DNA from: Alphaproteobacteria bacterium
GTDB lineage: Bacteria > Myxococcota_A > UBA796 > GCA-2862545
Reading direction: 5' to 3'
NCBI GenBank assembly: GCA_020632925.1
Contig: JACKER010000017.1
Span: forward strand, 1 to 64,000
Length of the DNA: 64,000 nucleotides
A program made the position numbers and the translations under genes. Position 1 is the stretch's first letter; each line of letters opens with the position of its first letter. The notes under the pieces are model-generated. The model saw nothing but the letters and a program-made list of their open reading frames with translations. It was not told the origin of the DNA and ran no database searches. Shown here piece by piece: positions 1 to 8,395 of this stretch.

Positions 1-2427
1 GAGGGGGACACTACACCGATCACGTTGTGGTTCGATGCGCCGGTCGATAACGAAAAGGTATTGGCGGTGCTCACCTCAGATTTGTCTGTTGACTTGCGAT
101 TGGCCACTGCCAACGAAGAGCGAGCGGCTGTCGAGAGGGCGTGCGTGGTCCGGGGCGGATGGCCTGGAGGCTTCCCGGTCGTCTTGATGCCGATGTCTCC
201 AATGGCCCTTGGTCGGGTTCACCTCGATGTGGCGGGCCGGGCGGCAGTATTCGACGTGGTCGGTCCGCCTCACGCCTTGGATATCCAGGTCATACCGTTG
301 GCTTCGTCGCCGGCGATCTGGAGGGTCGACGTGTTGTTCGACCACGCGCCGCCGGTATTGGACCTGATGACGGAGGAGTGGGTAGCATCGGGAGCGACGG
401 TCACATTCCTTGGTCTGACTCGATCTCCCCAGTCTACGGCGACGTTCGTCGTGATGGGTGCGAACTCCAGCTCTATCCCACGCGTCACACTTCCAGGTGT
501 GGCTGAGCCCATCACGCTCGCGCCACCCGTCTTCGGGGCTGTAGGGGCGGACCATTCTCCCGGATCCCCCACCGTGGTGCCAGCGAAGCACGCCCCCCTT
601 TCCCTAGTGGACGCCGATGGACCGCCGATGGTCTCGCTCTGGGCCAACGTTCCGCGCACACGGCTCCAGATCCGTCGATTGTCCCAACGTGAGCTTTGGG
701 CGAATCGGCGAAAAGCTCCCTGGCTCATTCGGGATGGCGAGGTGGTGTTCGATGAGATTGTCGACGCACGAGCCGTGACGCCGGACTTCGGGTTGGTGGA
801 TGCAGATCTGGCAGCATTTCTCGACGACGATGGCCTCGGATCGTTCTCGGTGTGGGCTATCGACGAGCCTCCCCCACAATGGTTTTCCGAGAGTACGCCT
901 GGGTATCCGACGTGGTCGGCGCTCGTGACCGTCACCCGATCTGGGCTGGCGGCCATCACGGGTGATGGACCACCGATCGCCTGGACGACGGACATTGATG
1001 GGCGCACCTCGAAACACGTGGGCCGGGCGCACCGTACCTGGGCCGCGGCCGCAGGCGATGCGAGGGGTCCCAGGTTGGAGTTCCAGCCGGGCCGCGAGCG
1101 CCACGAGCGTATCGAAGAGAACCGAGACGGTGGCGTCGATCCCGCTGCACCGCGCTTCGAGCGCCAGCACCTCGGGCCTGACGACCGGGTGGATGTTCAC
1201 CTCGAAAGGTTCCCGCCGGACGCGGAGCTCGAGGTGTGGCTCCGTGTGGTGGGCGTAGGCCGGCCGGACCCGTGGTCCTGGGGTGACGACGGGTTGGGTG
1301 GATCGTCGGTGTCTGCGCCCACACCACCCATCGTGACCGATCACCAGACGCTACACACCGATTCCTCGGGCTCGGCTGTCCTCACGGTGAGTACGTTCTC
1401 AGGTGCCTCCGTGCCGGTCCAGATCGCGATGGAGGTTTGGGACGGGACGACGCTGGTGGGAGAAGAGGCGTGGGTGCACCCAGCGGATGTCGACCTGGGC
1501 GTCCATTTGGACAGAGCGTGGGCTGCCGATGGAGACGTGATCGTGGCGACGGTGCACGGGAGTGAGCTCAACAGGAGGTCGGTCGAAGGCACGGTGGTGG
1601 TGACGCTGGGTAATGAGCGTTGTACCGTTGATCTCAATGCGGATGGAGTCGGCCGCTGCTCGCTGGCCCTACATGGTGTAGGAGAGCTTCCGGTCACGGC
1701 GCGACTTGCGGACACGAAGGGACGGGAGGCCCAGGCGCAGGCGATGGTATGGTCCACTGCAGCGCCGCCGGAGGGGCTGACGCTGGTCCCCGGTCCGATG
1801 GGGGCCAAAGGCGCTCGTTCAGTGGTCGTGGGTGTGCCGCAATGGCCGACCGATGGATTGTGGGTGTTGTCGGACGGCTCGCGGCGCCGGATCGGCTTGT
1901 TCCACGCGGACGGACCCTGGGTGGAGTTGGCTGTGCCGGTCGGCGGAGCCAGCGCGGCCCGCGACGACCTGACCGTGATCGCCGGTGGCCAGACAGCGAG
2001 TACGTGGTGGGCTACGGGCCCCGTGCTCGTGGACTCCGCGGTCGCGTCGTCCAGTGGATCGAACGCAATCGAGTTGGTGTTGCATCGCGCATCTGGCGCT
2101 CCGTTGCGTGGGGCCTGGGTGAGCGCGATGCAGGCGGAGCGCCCTGAGGCCCCCGCGCGGCGCACCTCTGGGGTGGAGGTTCACCTGGCCCAGCTGGCCG
2201 CCAACGATCTCCGGATCCCGAGCGCTGACCCTACCACCTTGGTTTGGTCTCGGTCTTGGTTGCCGTCTCTACCGGGCAGCTGGCATCGCGCCTGGAGGTC
2301 ACCCACCCGACGGACGAACGCGGCGGGCATGGTCGTACTGCCGCTTCCCGACGGGCTGGCGACCGATGCCTCCATTCGCTTGGTCATCACGAAAGGGTGG
2401 CGCGAGTGGACGGTCGATGTACCATAG
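1..2427 (+). CDS. large secreted-type beta-rich protein, 5' truncated
   Basis: The reading frame is open from the first base of the window, so the N-terminus lies outside; the internal TTG at 25 is not a credible start. About 809 residues are visible and the stop is TAG at 2425. The protein is rich in Val, Thr, Pro and Trp, with no membrane helix and no obvious catalytic motif. Short stretches near the N-terminus (ITLWFDAPVDN) and around residues 490-560 (a beta-strand block following WVHPADVDLGVHLDRAW) recall the MG domains of bacterial alpha-2-macroglobulins, but no thioester motif is present. The family is therefore only a guess. It is probably an exported surface protein, given its neighbours. 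It ends 42 bases before the next gene. Confidence 0.7.
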   Translation, partial: EGDTTPITLWFDAPVDNEKVLAVLTSDLSVDLRLATANEERAAVERACVVRGGWPGGFPVVLMPMSPMALGRVHLDVAGRAAVFDVVGPPHALDIQVIPLASSPAIWRVDVLFDHAPPVLDLMTEEWVASGATVTFLGLTRSPQSTATFVVMGANSSSIPRVTLPGVAEPITLAPPVFGAVGADHSPGSPTVVPAKHAPLSLVDADGPPMVSLWANVPRTRLQIRRLSQRELWANRRKAPWLIRDGEVVFDEIVDARAVTPDFGLVDADLAAFLDDDGLGSFSVWAIDEPPPQWFSESTPGYPTWSALVTVTRSGLAAITGDGPPIAWTTDIDGRTSKHVGRAHRTWAAAAGDARGPRLEFQPGRERHERIEENRDGGVDPAAPRFERQHLGPDDRVDVHLERFPPDAELEVWLRVVGVGRPDPWSWGDDGLGGSSVSAPTPPIVTDHQTLHTDSSGSAVLTVSTFSGASVPVQIAMEVWDGTTLVGEEAWVHPADVDLGVHLDRAWAADGDVIVATVHGSELNRRSVEGTVVVTLGNERCTVDLNADGVGRCSLALHGVGELPVTARLADTKGREAQAQAMVWSTAAPPEGLTLVPGPMGAKGARSVVVGVPQWPTDGLWVLSDGSRRRIGLFHADGPWVELAVPVGGASAARDDLTVIAGGQTASTWWATGPVLVDSAVASSSGSNAIELVLHRASGAPLRGAWVSAMQAERPEAPARRTSGVEVHLAQLAANDLRIPSADPTTLVWSRSWLPSLPGSWHRAWRSPTRRTNAAGMVVLPLPDGLATDASIRLVITKGWREWTVDVP

Positions 2428-2437
2428 CCGCTGACGG

Positions 2438-2443
2438 TAGGAT
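2438..2443 (+). promoter_or_regulatory. -10 element TAGGAT
   Basis: TAGGAT preceded by GG lies 17 bases before the ribosome-binding site GGAGG (2460-2464), which itself is 5 bases before the GTG at 2470. No good -35 hexamer is visible. It matches the recurring GGTANNNT layout seen before other genes in this window. Its position supports the upstream GTG at 2470 as the start of the next gene. Confidence 0.4.
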
Positions 2444-2469
2444 CGTACAGCGCAGTATCGGAGGACGCC

Positions 2470-3198
2470 GTGGAACCACGGGCCGTCGGCGGCGACACGA
2501 TGGAATGGAACGCAGATGTCCTCGTGAACACACCGAATAGCCATCGGCCTCTGCCCCCGAGCGTGCTGGGTGCCGCATGGTTGGCGCTGACGGTGGCGTG
2601 CGCCCCTCCGCCCCCTTCCGAAGAGGTCTCCCTCGACCCGCCCATGGCGCCGTATCCGGCAGACGTCATCGACCCTGTGGAGGGACGGTTGCAGTGCCCG
2701 CCCGGAGGTGGGATCGACGGCGTGGTACTCGTGTTCGACGAGGCCTGGGATTGGCCTGCCGGTGGATACGAGATCTCCATCCGAGCCTCACGTGGGTGGG
2801 TGAGGCCCGGAGTCGTCGAGGACCTTCCTGTCGATATCTCCTGCCTGATCGAGGTGGAGGAGACCGCATCGAGGGGTGACTACTCGATCACCTACGAGAG
2901 ATGGGATGACGGGCGGTCCGGGGGCGGCTCGTCGAAGGTCTTCGTCGACGCCACCGATGCCATCTGTACCTACCCCCTGGGCTGGGTGCTCCGCCCGGCG
3001 GTCGTGGGTGGCTTTCGCCTGGGCGGTTCCCTGCCCACCATCATGGACGTGACGGTGGCTGGAACGACCAACGAGATCCGTCGTGAGGCCCGGGTCGTCC
3101 CAGAGGTGCGTTGGACGGAGAAGGGAATACGGGGCTGTGGTTTCGTGGGTTTTGGGATGGCGTTCCTCGGACCGCGGCCCGCCGGGGTCGAGTGGTGA
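2470..3198 (+). CDS. predicted lipoprotein of unknown function
   Basis: A 242-residue product from GTG at 2470, where GGAGG at 2460-2464 gives a good ribosome-binding site. A lipobox-like LTVAC follows a hydrophobic stretch, with the Cys at residue 44. That makes an unusually long leader; GTG at 2524 would give a normal 26-residue lipoprotein signal but lacks a clear binding site. The mature part begins with a Pro-rich segment (APPPPSE) and is beta-rich with four more Cys residues, suggesting an exported disulphide-containing domain. No family is recognised. The gene meets the convergent Hsp70-like gene 6 bases downstream. Confidence 0.7.
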   Translation: MEPRAVGGDTMEWNADVLVNTPNSHRPLPPSVLGAAWLALTVACAPPPPSEEVSLDPPMAPYPADVIDPVEGRLQCPPGGGIDGVVLVFDEAWDWPAGGYEISIRASRGWVRPGVVEDLPVDISCLIEVEETASRGDYSITYERWDDGRSGGGSSKVFVDATDAICTYPLGWVLRPAVVGGFRLGGSLPTIMDVTVAGTTNEIRREARVVPEVRWTEKGIRGCGFVGFGMAFLGPRPAGVEW

Positions 3199-3204
3199 TC
3201 GACC

Positions 3205-4872
3205 TCACAGCAGGCGGACCACCGGCTCCCCGTTCATCAGCACCTTGTTCGACTTGAGGTCCACGACCGTCGCCACCAGCCAGCGGTCCTCGTCGACCCC
3301 GAAGCGCACGTCGAGCCGCGGCGTGCGGTCGCCGGGCTGGTGAGGGGGGTCGAGGAAGCCGAGCGCGGGGTTCGCCTCGTTCAGCGGCACCACCAGCGAG
3401 CCCTGGGCGTCGAGCTTGTGCAGCTGGCCCGCCTCGTCCCACCCGAAGCTGCGCTCCTTCTCGGGCGCGCGGCCGATCTCGCAGATGACGAGCTTGAAGA
3501 TGCGCTCCGGCTCGCCCAGCGCGCACGTGGGGACGAGGTGCCGGCGCCACAGGTCGGGCTTGGTCGGGAAGCGCGTGCCCGCCGGGATGATCGTGGTCGT
3601 CTTCCGCTCGCCGGTCGCCTGGTCGTAGATGACGATGGCGTACTCGTGGACGATGTAGTCCGAGGGGGCGAAGCCGCGCGCGGACAGCGTGCACGCCCCG
3701 CTCACCACCGCCTGGAACGGCTGCCAGGCGCGGACGCGGTCGCGGCCGAAGCGCTGCTCGAAGTACGGGAAGACACCGGGCAGCAACGTGGACCCGCCCA
3801 CCATGAGCACGTCGTCCGGCCCGTCCGCGGACAGACCCTCCGCCCGGCCCCGCTCCAGCACCTCGTCCGTGCACTCCGCCAGCATCGCGTAGAGCCCGCG
3901 CCGCTCGAGCAGCGACACGAGGCGCTCCCGCGTGACCACCAGCTCCCGGAGCCCACCCATGCGCGCGGCCTCCGCCGACGCGAGCTCGCCCGGGGGGCGC
4001 ATGTGGAAGGGCTCCGAGTCCTTGAGGAAGATCTGCTCCTTGACCCAGCGCGCCTCGTCCAGCAGCAGCCGCTCCCAGAACGGGTCGTCGGGGACGCGGG
4101 TCCCGAGCTCGTCGCAGACCTCGTGCAGCACCCATCGGTCCACCAGGTCGCCCGCGACCGCGCGCCCGGCCTTCGCGAGCACCCGGCCGGTGCCGGACTC
4201 GACCGAGCGGGCGTCGATCTCGATCAGCGCGAGATCCGTCGTCCCGCCGCCCATGTCCACCACGAGCACGTTGCGGCGCCCGCGCACCGACAGCCCGTAC
4301 CCGGCGGCGGCGGCGACCGGCTCGTCCACGAAGCGGTCGACCTTGACCCCGAGCTCCTTGAACAGCGCCCGAAGCTCCGCGCGGTACCCCTCGTAGGCGT
4401 CGACGGGTGCGGTGACCGTGATCTCCCGGATCCGCTCGTCGGTGACCCGCTCCACCTCGGCCAGCAGCTCCCGCAGGAACGCACGGGCCACGTCGCGCGC
4501 GGTGTACGTCGTCTTGCCGACGCGAGCGATGGGGCGGAGCGCCTGGTGCTGCAGGTGCGCCTTGAAGCCGGGCACGAAGGCCGGGTGGATGCGCGTGAGG
4601 TTCCGCTCGACGGCCGGGCGCCCGATGATCGCGTGCCGACCCCAGAACACCCGCCGGCTGACGAAGGGCAGGCGCCCGAGGCGGGTCCAGACGTCCTGCT
4701 CCTCGACCATGTGCGTGGCCGAGGGCACGACGCCTGGCGCCTGGAGTGGATCGTCCCCGCGCGGATCGCGACAGATCTCCGGCAGGACCACGAGCGTCGC
4801 GCGCTCCTGCTCCGGGTCCCACCGGCAAAGACCGGTGTTCGTGGTTCCGACGTCGATGGACCAGACCGCCAC
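3205..4872 (-). CDS. Hsp70-family (DnaK-like) ATPase without classical C-terminal lid
   Basis: A 555-residue protein with the actin/Hsp70 nucleotide-binding signatures in order. These are phosphate-1 IDVGTTNTG (6-14), connect-1 VDEPVAAAAGYG (182-193), phosphate-2 VVDMGGGTTDLA (204-215) and the adenosine motif VLMVGGSTLLPG (355-366). After residue 400 the sequence is beta-rich, as in the substrate-binding part of Hsp70-like proteins, but it is short and lacks the EEVD-type tail. It is a minor Hsp70-like protein, not the housekeeping DnaK, since no dnaJ or grpE is adjacent. The 80-residue gene ends 7 bases upstream, and the run continues back to the M2 peptidase, so it is probably last in a multi-gene minus-strand operon. 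Client and role are unknown. Confidence 0.9.
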   Translation of the reverse strand: MAVWSIDVGTTNTGLCRWDPEQERATLVVLPEICRDPRGDDPLQAPGVVPSATHMVEEQDVWTRLGRLPFVSRRVFWGRHAIIGRPAVERNLTRIHPAFVPGFKAHLQHQALRPIARVGKTTYTARDVARAFLRELLAEVERVTDERIREITVTAPVDAYEGYRAELRALFKELGVKVDRFVDEPVAAAAGYGLSVRGRRNVLVVDMGGGTTDLALIEIDARSVESGTGRVLAKAGRAVAGDLVDRWVLHEVCDELGTRVPDDPFWERLLLDEARWVKEQIFLKDSEPFHMRPPGELASAEAARMGGLRELVVTRERLVSLLERRGLYAMLAECTDEVLERGRAEGLSADGPDDVLMVGGSTLLPGVFPYFEQRFGRDRVRAWQPFQAVVSGACTLSARGFAPSDYIVHEYAIVIYDQATGERKTTTIIPAGTRFPTKPDLWRRHLVPTCALGEPERIFKLVICEIGRAPEKERSFGWDEAGQLHKLDAQGSLVVPLNEANPALGFLDPPHQPGDRTPRLDVRFGVDEDRWLVATVVDLKSNKVLMNGEPVVRLL

Positions 4873-4879
4873 GCCCGCA

Positions 4880-5122
4880 TCATCCCTGCGAAAGCGTCTT
4901 GCTCCAACCCTGGTCGTACTGCACGACCAGGAAGGTCCCGCTCCCGTGCCGCACGAGCTTGAGGCGGATCTTGCGACCGTCGGGGGTCAACCAGCCGTCC
5001 CGCGCCAGCGCGTCGAGGTCGGGGAGCCCGCGGGCGGCGCGCAGCCGCTCGATCTCGGCCGCGTGGGCCACGGGGTCCAGCGGCGCGATCAGGGCCGCCA
5101 GGCGTTCGGGGAAGCTCTTCAT
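4880..5122 (-). CDS. small conserved-looking protein, 80 residues
   Basis: A soluble 80-residue protein starting with ATG one base after the stop of the M2 peptidase gene and ending 7 bases before the Hsp70-like gene, so it is almost certainly co-transcribed with both. It has an amphipathic N-terminal helix (residues 5-32), then a short segment ending DGWLTPDGRKIRLK that looks like a beta hairpin. No signal peptide, membrane helix or cysteine is present. No family is recognised. Its placement suggests a partner or cofactor of the downstream Hsp70-like ATPase, which is an inference from position alone. Confidence 0.65.
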   Translation of the reverse strand: MKSFPERLAALIAPLDPVAHAAEIERLRAARGLPDLDALARDGWLTPDGRKIRLKLVRHGSGTFLVVQYDQGWSKTLSQG

Positions 5123-5123
5123 C

Positions 5124-6908
5124 TCACCACCCGCACTGCCGGCCCTCGTTCTGCTCGGCCAGCCAGCCCATCAGGGGCTCGAAGTACTCGACGACCGCGG
5201 AGGCGTCCATCTCGCGCTGCCCGGTGGCGGCCTCGAGCGCGTCGGGCCAGGGCTTCGACGAGCCCATCGCGAGCATCTGCTGGAAGCGCGCGCCTGCCTC
5301 CTGGTTCCCCTGGATGCTGCAGGCGTACAGCGGACCGTCCTGCCCCGCGGTCTCGCAGAGCGCCCGGTGGAACTGGAACTGGAGGATGTGCGCCAGGAAG
5401 TAGCGCAGGTACGGCGTGTTCGCGGGGACGTGGTACTTCGCGCCCGCGTCGAAGGTGCTCTCGTCGCGCGCCTCGGGGGGCGCGATGCCCTGGATCTCGG
5501 CGCGCAGCCGCCACCAGCCCTCGTTGTACTGCTCGGGCGAGATGCGGCCGTCGAACACCTCCCACCGCCAGCGGTCGACGAGCAGCCCGAAGGGCAGGAA
5601 CGCGATCTTGCCGAGCGCGACCTGCATCTGCTCGTTGATCACGGCCTCCTGGCTCTCCGAGGTCTGCTCCAGCAGGCCCAGCCCGTGGAGGTAGGTCGGC
5701 GTCATCGACAGCGCGATGGTGTCGCCGATCGCCTCGTGGAAGCCGTCGTTCGCGCCGTTGCGGAACAAGTTCGGCTGATCCTGGTAGGACATGTCGTAGT
5801 AGAGGTGGCCGAGCTCGTGGTGCAGCGTCACGAGGTCGTCGTACGTCGGGCGGATGCACATCTTGAGCCGCAGGTCGCCCTTGACCGCGAAGTCCCAGGC
5901 GCTCGCGTGGCACACGACCTCGCGGTCCGCGGGCTTGAGGAACAGCGACTTCGTCCAGAAGGAGTCGGGCAGCGGCGGCATGCCGAGGCCCACGAAGAAG
6001 GCCTCCGCGGTCTTCGTCATCCGCTGGTCGTCCCAGCCCTGGTCGACGAGCGCCTGGGTCACGTCGAGCCCGGGCTCGTCGGGGTAGGGGACGAGCATCG
6101 GGTACAGGTTCGCCCAGTCCTGGGCCCACATGTTGCCCAACAGGTGCGCCGGGATCGGGCCGGTCGGCGGCACCACGTCGGGGCCGTACTGCTCGGAGAG
6201 CTTGGCGCGCACGTGGCAGTGGAGCGCCTCGTAGAGCGGCTCGACCTGCTTCCAGAGGCGGTCGACCTCGGCCTCGAGCTCGGGCGGGGTCATGTCGTAC
6301 CCGCTCTTCCACAGCTCGCCGGTGTTCGCGAACCCGATCTCGGAGGCGCCCTGGTTCGCGAGCCCGACCATCTCGACGTAGTCGGGGCGCATCGGCGTCG
6401 CGATGTCGTGCCAGCCCTTCCAGGCGGCGAGCTGCTCGGCCGGATCGCGGCTGTGCGCCAGCAGGTCCTCGAGCTCGCCCAGGTCCTTGCACTCCTGCCC
6501 TTCGGGACACCACTTGCCCGTGCCGTAGGTCGAGGAGAGGCCGGTGGAGAGCTCGGCCAGCCGCTTGCGCTTCTCGGCGTCCGACGGGGCCGCCAGCACC
6601 TGGTTCACCTTGAGCAGGTGCAGCGAGCGCGCGACGTCGGGGTCGGCGACCGTCCCGAACTTCGTGGCCTCGGTGACCATGGCCGTCTGGTAGGCCATCA
6701 GCACCTCGTCGGACGCGGCCGCGGCGGCCTCGTGCTCGTCGGTGATGTCGGTCTCGTGCAGCCAGTGGGCCTCGCTGTTCTCGCGGTACAGCTCGTCCAT
6801 CTTGCGGTTCACGTCCGCCACGAACAGCGCGGGGTCGGTGTCCGCGGTGGCGGCGGGCGGGGTCTTGTCGCAGGACAGGGCGATCAGGATCAGGGGCGTG
6901 GTCATCAT
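5124..6908 (-). CDS. M2-family (ACE-type) peptidyl-dipeptidase lipoprotein
   Basis: A 594-residue zinc metallopeptidase of the angiotensin-converting-enzyme family. The zinc site is HELGH at residues 364-368. The third ligand is Glu392 in GFHEAIGD, exactly 24 residues beyond the second His, as in human ACE. The N-terminus MMTTPLILIALSC carries a short hydrophobic leader and a lipobox-like Cys13, so the enzyme is probably anchored in a membrane facing the periplasm, where it would remove C-terminal dipeptides from oligopeptides. Length is normal for a single-domain bacterial M2 enzyme. ATG at 6905 is an alternative start. It follows the two-helix membrane protein by 34 bases and is one base ahead of the 80-residue gene. 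Confidence 0.93.
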   Translation of the reverse strand: MMTTPLILIALSCDKTPPAATADTDPALFVADVNRKMDELYRENSEAHWLHETDITDEHEAAAAASDEVLMAYQTAMVTEATKFGTVADPDVARSLHLLKVNQVLAAPSDAEKRKRLAELSTGLSSTYGTGKWCPEGQECKDLGELEDLLAHSRDPAEQLAAWKGWHDIATPMRPDYVEMVGLANQGASEIGFANTGELWKSGYDMTPPELEAEVDRLWKQVEPLYEALHCHVRAKLSEQYGPDVVPPTGPIPAHLLGNMWAQDWANLYPMLVPYPDEPGLDVTQALVDQGWDDQRMTKTAEAFFVGLGMPPLPDSFWTKSLFLKPADREVVCHASAWDFAVKGDLRLKMCIRPTYDDLVTLHHELGHLYYDMSYQDQPNLFRNGANDGFHEAIGDTIALSMTPTYLHGLGLLEQTSESQEAVINEQMQVALGKIAFLPFGLLVDRWRWEVFDGRISPEQYNEGWWRLRAEIQGIAPPEARDESTFDAGAKYHVPANTPYLRYFLAHILQFQFHRALCETAGQDGPLYACSIQGNQEAGARFQQMLAMGSSKPWPDALEAATGQREMDASAVVEYFEPLMGWLAEQNEGRQCGW

Positions 6909-6942
6909 CGCGCCCGTTTAGCCAGCTGACGGAAAAGTGCGA

Positions 6943-7383
6943 CTACGCGGTCGCGAGCGCGGTGTGGACGGCCTCGCGGAGCGCTGCGGTGGGCGCGTCG
7001 ACGGAGGGGAGCCGGGTCGCGAGCACCCGGCGTCCGAGACCCAGGCCGGCCGCGATGGTCACGACTGCGGTGAGGAGCGCGAGCGGTCCGCGGTGGCCGG
7101 TCACCTCGGCCACCAGCAGCACCACCACGGCGGCGGCGAGGCAGGCGAGCATGAGCCCGAGCCCCCAGGCGTGCGGCACGTTCGCCTCTGCGCGCCAGGC
7201 GACGACCCAGTGCCCCGCGGGCCGCTCCAGGCTGACCGTCCACAGGAAGCCGTCCACCAGCCGCTCGCCGCGCCAGGCCTCGCGGGCCGCCTCCACGTGC
7301 CAGTCGCCGCCGAGCCGCGCGAGCAGGTCCGCGAAATACCGCTCCGGCACCTGCTCCCCGAGTTCGACGTCGACGCTGTTCAC
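6943..7383 (-). CDS. membrane protein with two adjacent helices
   Basis: A 146-residue protein. Residues 1-65 are soluble and contain several Trp residues. Two hydrophobic segments follow (about residues 72-93 and 100-116), and then a short amphipathic tail. It starts with a GTG that overlaps the stop of the leucine-rich-repeat gene by four bases (GTGA), so the two are translationally coupled. No family is recognised. The coupling to an LRR protein and a SUKH-domain protein suggests the three act together; that role is an inference. Confidence 0.75.
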   Translation of the reverse strand: MNSVDVELGEQVPERYFADLLARLGGDWHVEAAREAWRGERLVDGFLWTVSLERPAGHWVVAWRAEANVPHAWGLGLMLACLAAAVVVLLVAEVTGHRGPLALLTAVVTIAAGLGLGRRVLATRLPSVDAPTAALREAVHTALATA

Positions 7384-7910
7384 CAGCCCCGTCTATCGGG
7401 ATCCCGACGCCGGACCACGCGCGTCCCTGGAGGCAGCCCGGCGAGCGAGAGGGTGGTGGTGTCGTCGACCACGAGGACGAGCAGACCCGGGGGCAGCCCG
7501 CCGAGGGTCCTCACCGCGGTCCCGCGGATGTCCAGGTACGTGAGGCCGGGGGGGAGCCCGCCCAGCGAGGTGATGGCGGTGTCGCTGATGTCGAGGTGCG
7601 TGAGGCTCGAGGGAAGGCCACCGAGCGAACGGATGGACGTCCCGCTCACATCGAGCCAAACGACATGAGGCGGCAGCCCGCCGAGCGACGTGATCGGCGT
7701 GTGGCTCGCGTCGAGCGCCACGACCGCCCAGGGCAGGCCGCCGAACGAGTGGATCGGCGACTGGCTCGCGTCGACGCATCGCGTCTCCTGTGGGAGGCCA
7801 CCCGGCGATGTTCTGGGCGTGTGCGACAGGTCGACGAACGTCTGGGCGCACAGGGCCATCGGCATCATCTCGACTCCAGGACCGCAGGACGCGGCGGAGC
7901 GTTCGCTCAT
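7380..7910 (-). CDS. leucine-rich-repeat protein with 20-residue repeats
   Basis: A 176-residue protein built of seven near-identical 20-residue repeats from about residue 26 to 165. The pattern is LGGLPxxLxxLDxSxTxIxS. The 20-residue unit with a conserved GGLP turn resembles the short repeats of IpaH/YopM-type LRR proteins more than the usual 22-24-residue bacterial LRR. There is no signal peptide. A Cys pair near the N-terminus (Cys9, Cys21) precedes the repeats. The start ATG overlaps the upstream SUKH stop (ATGA) and the stop overlaps the next GTG, so it is the middle gene of a coupled trio. It is likely a protein-binding scaffold; the partner is unknown. Confidence 0.8.
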   Translation of the reverse strand: MSERSAASCGPGVEMMPMALCAQTFVDLSHTPRTSPGGLPQETRCVDASQSPIHSFGGLPWAVVALDASHTPITSLGGLPPHVVWLDVSGTSIRSLGGLPSSLTHLDISDTAITSLGGLPPGLTYLDIRGTAVRTLGGLPPGLLVLVVDDTTTLSLAGLPPGTRVVRRRDPDRRGW

Positions 7911-8359
7911 TCCAGGTAGTCTTCGAGATCCGCCAACAGATCCGCGAATGCCTGGCCGGTCCCCTGCATCCCCTCAGTGCAGGAGCCGATGTGCAGCGCG
8001 TCCGGCGCGGCCTCGTAGGCGGTCCGCCAGAACCGGGTCGCTGTCGCCAGATCCAGCGGCTGGAAGCCCTCGCGGGAGAGCTGCGGTGGGTCCTGCTGCA
8101 TGCTCGGTGGCAGCCCGAACAGCGCCAGATCGAGGATCGTCGCGCCGTTGGTGCTCCGCAGGAAGTCGCGGTACCGGCGCGGGACGATGACGCCGTGTCG
8201 CTGCTCGTAGGCATCGATCCGCTCGTCGTCCACGGGTTCGAAGAGGAGCGAGCTGCGGTCGGAGCGAAGCAGGAGCCCACCCGGGAAGGGTTCGGCCACC
8301 AGCCCCTCGACGAAGGAGAGGAGTGGAGGAGGCAGACGCTGGAGGTCGAACGTCGGCAT
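7907..8359 (-). CDS. SUKH / SMI1-KNR4 domain protein
   Basis: A 150-residue protein beginning MPTFDLQRLP at the ATG at 8359; an upstream in-frame start would run into the divergent gene. Features of the SMI1/KNR4 (SUKH) fold are visible: the segment IDAYEQRHGVIVPRRYRDFL followed by STNGATI, and a late acidic helix. SUKH proteins often serve as immunity proteins against polymorphic toxins or as general binding modules. No toxin gene lies beside this one; instead it is coupled by ATGA overlap to an LRR protein. TMEM175-type coding begins 37 bases upstream on the other strand. The function is unassigned. Confidence 0.75.
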   Translation of the reverse strand: MPTFDLQRLPPPLLSFVEGLVAEPFPGGLLLRSDRSSLLFEPVDDERIDAYEQRHGVIVPRRYRDFLRSTNGATILDLALFGLPPSMQQDPPQLSREGFQPLDLATATRFWRTAYEAAPDALHIGSCTEGMQGTGQAFADLLADLEDYLE

Positions 8360-8369
8360 CCACCTGGCG

Positions 8370-8375
8370 TACCCT
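8370..8375 (+). promoter_or_regulatory. -10 element TACCCT of the TMEM175-type gene
   Basis: TACCCT follows GCG in the 36-base gap between the divergent SUKH and TMEM175-type genes. A binding site CGGAG (8385-8389) and GTG (8396) follow at the usual short distance. On the opposite strand TACGCC overlaps it (8371-8366), only 6 bases before the SUKH start. The gap may therefore serve both genes. No -35 is recognisable. Confidence 0.3.
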
Positions 8376-8395
8376 CCCGGTCGACGGAGCGCATC

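Noticed and set aside
3041..4828. 595-residue Arg/Gly/Ala-rich frame overlapping the Hsp70-like gene on the same strand
   Set aside because: It is the +1 frame of the Hsp70-like gene with shadow composition, and it has no motifs.
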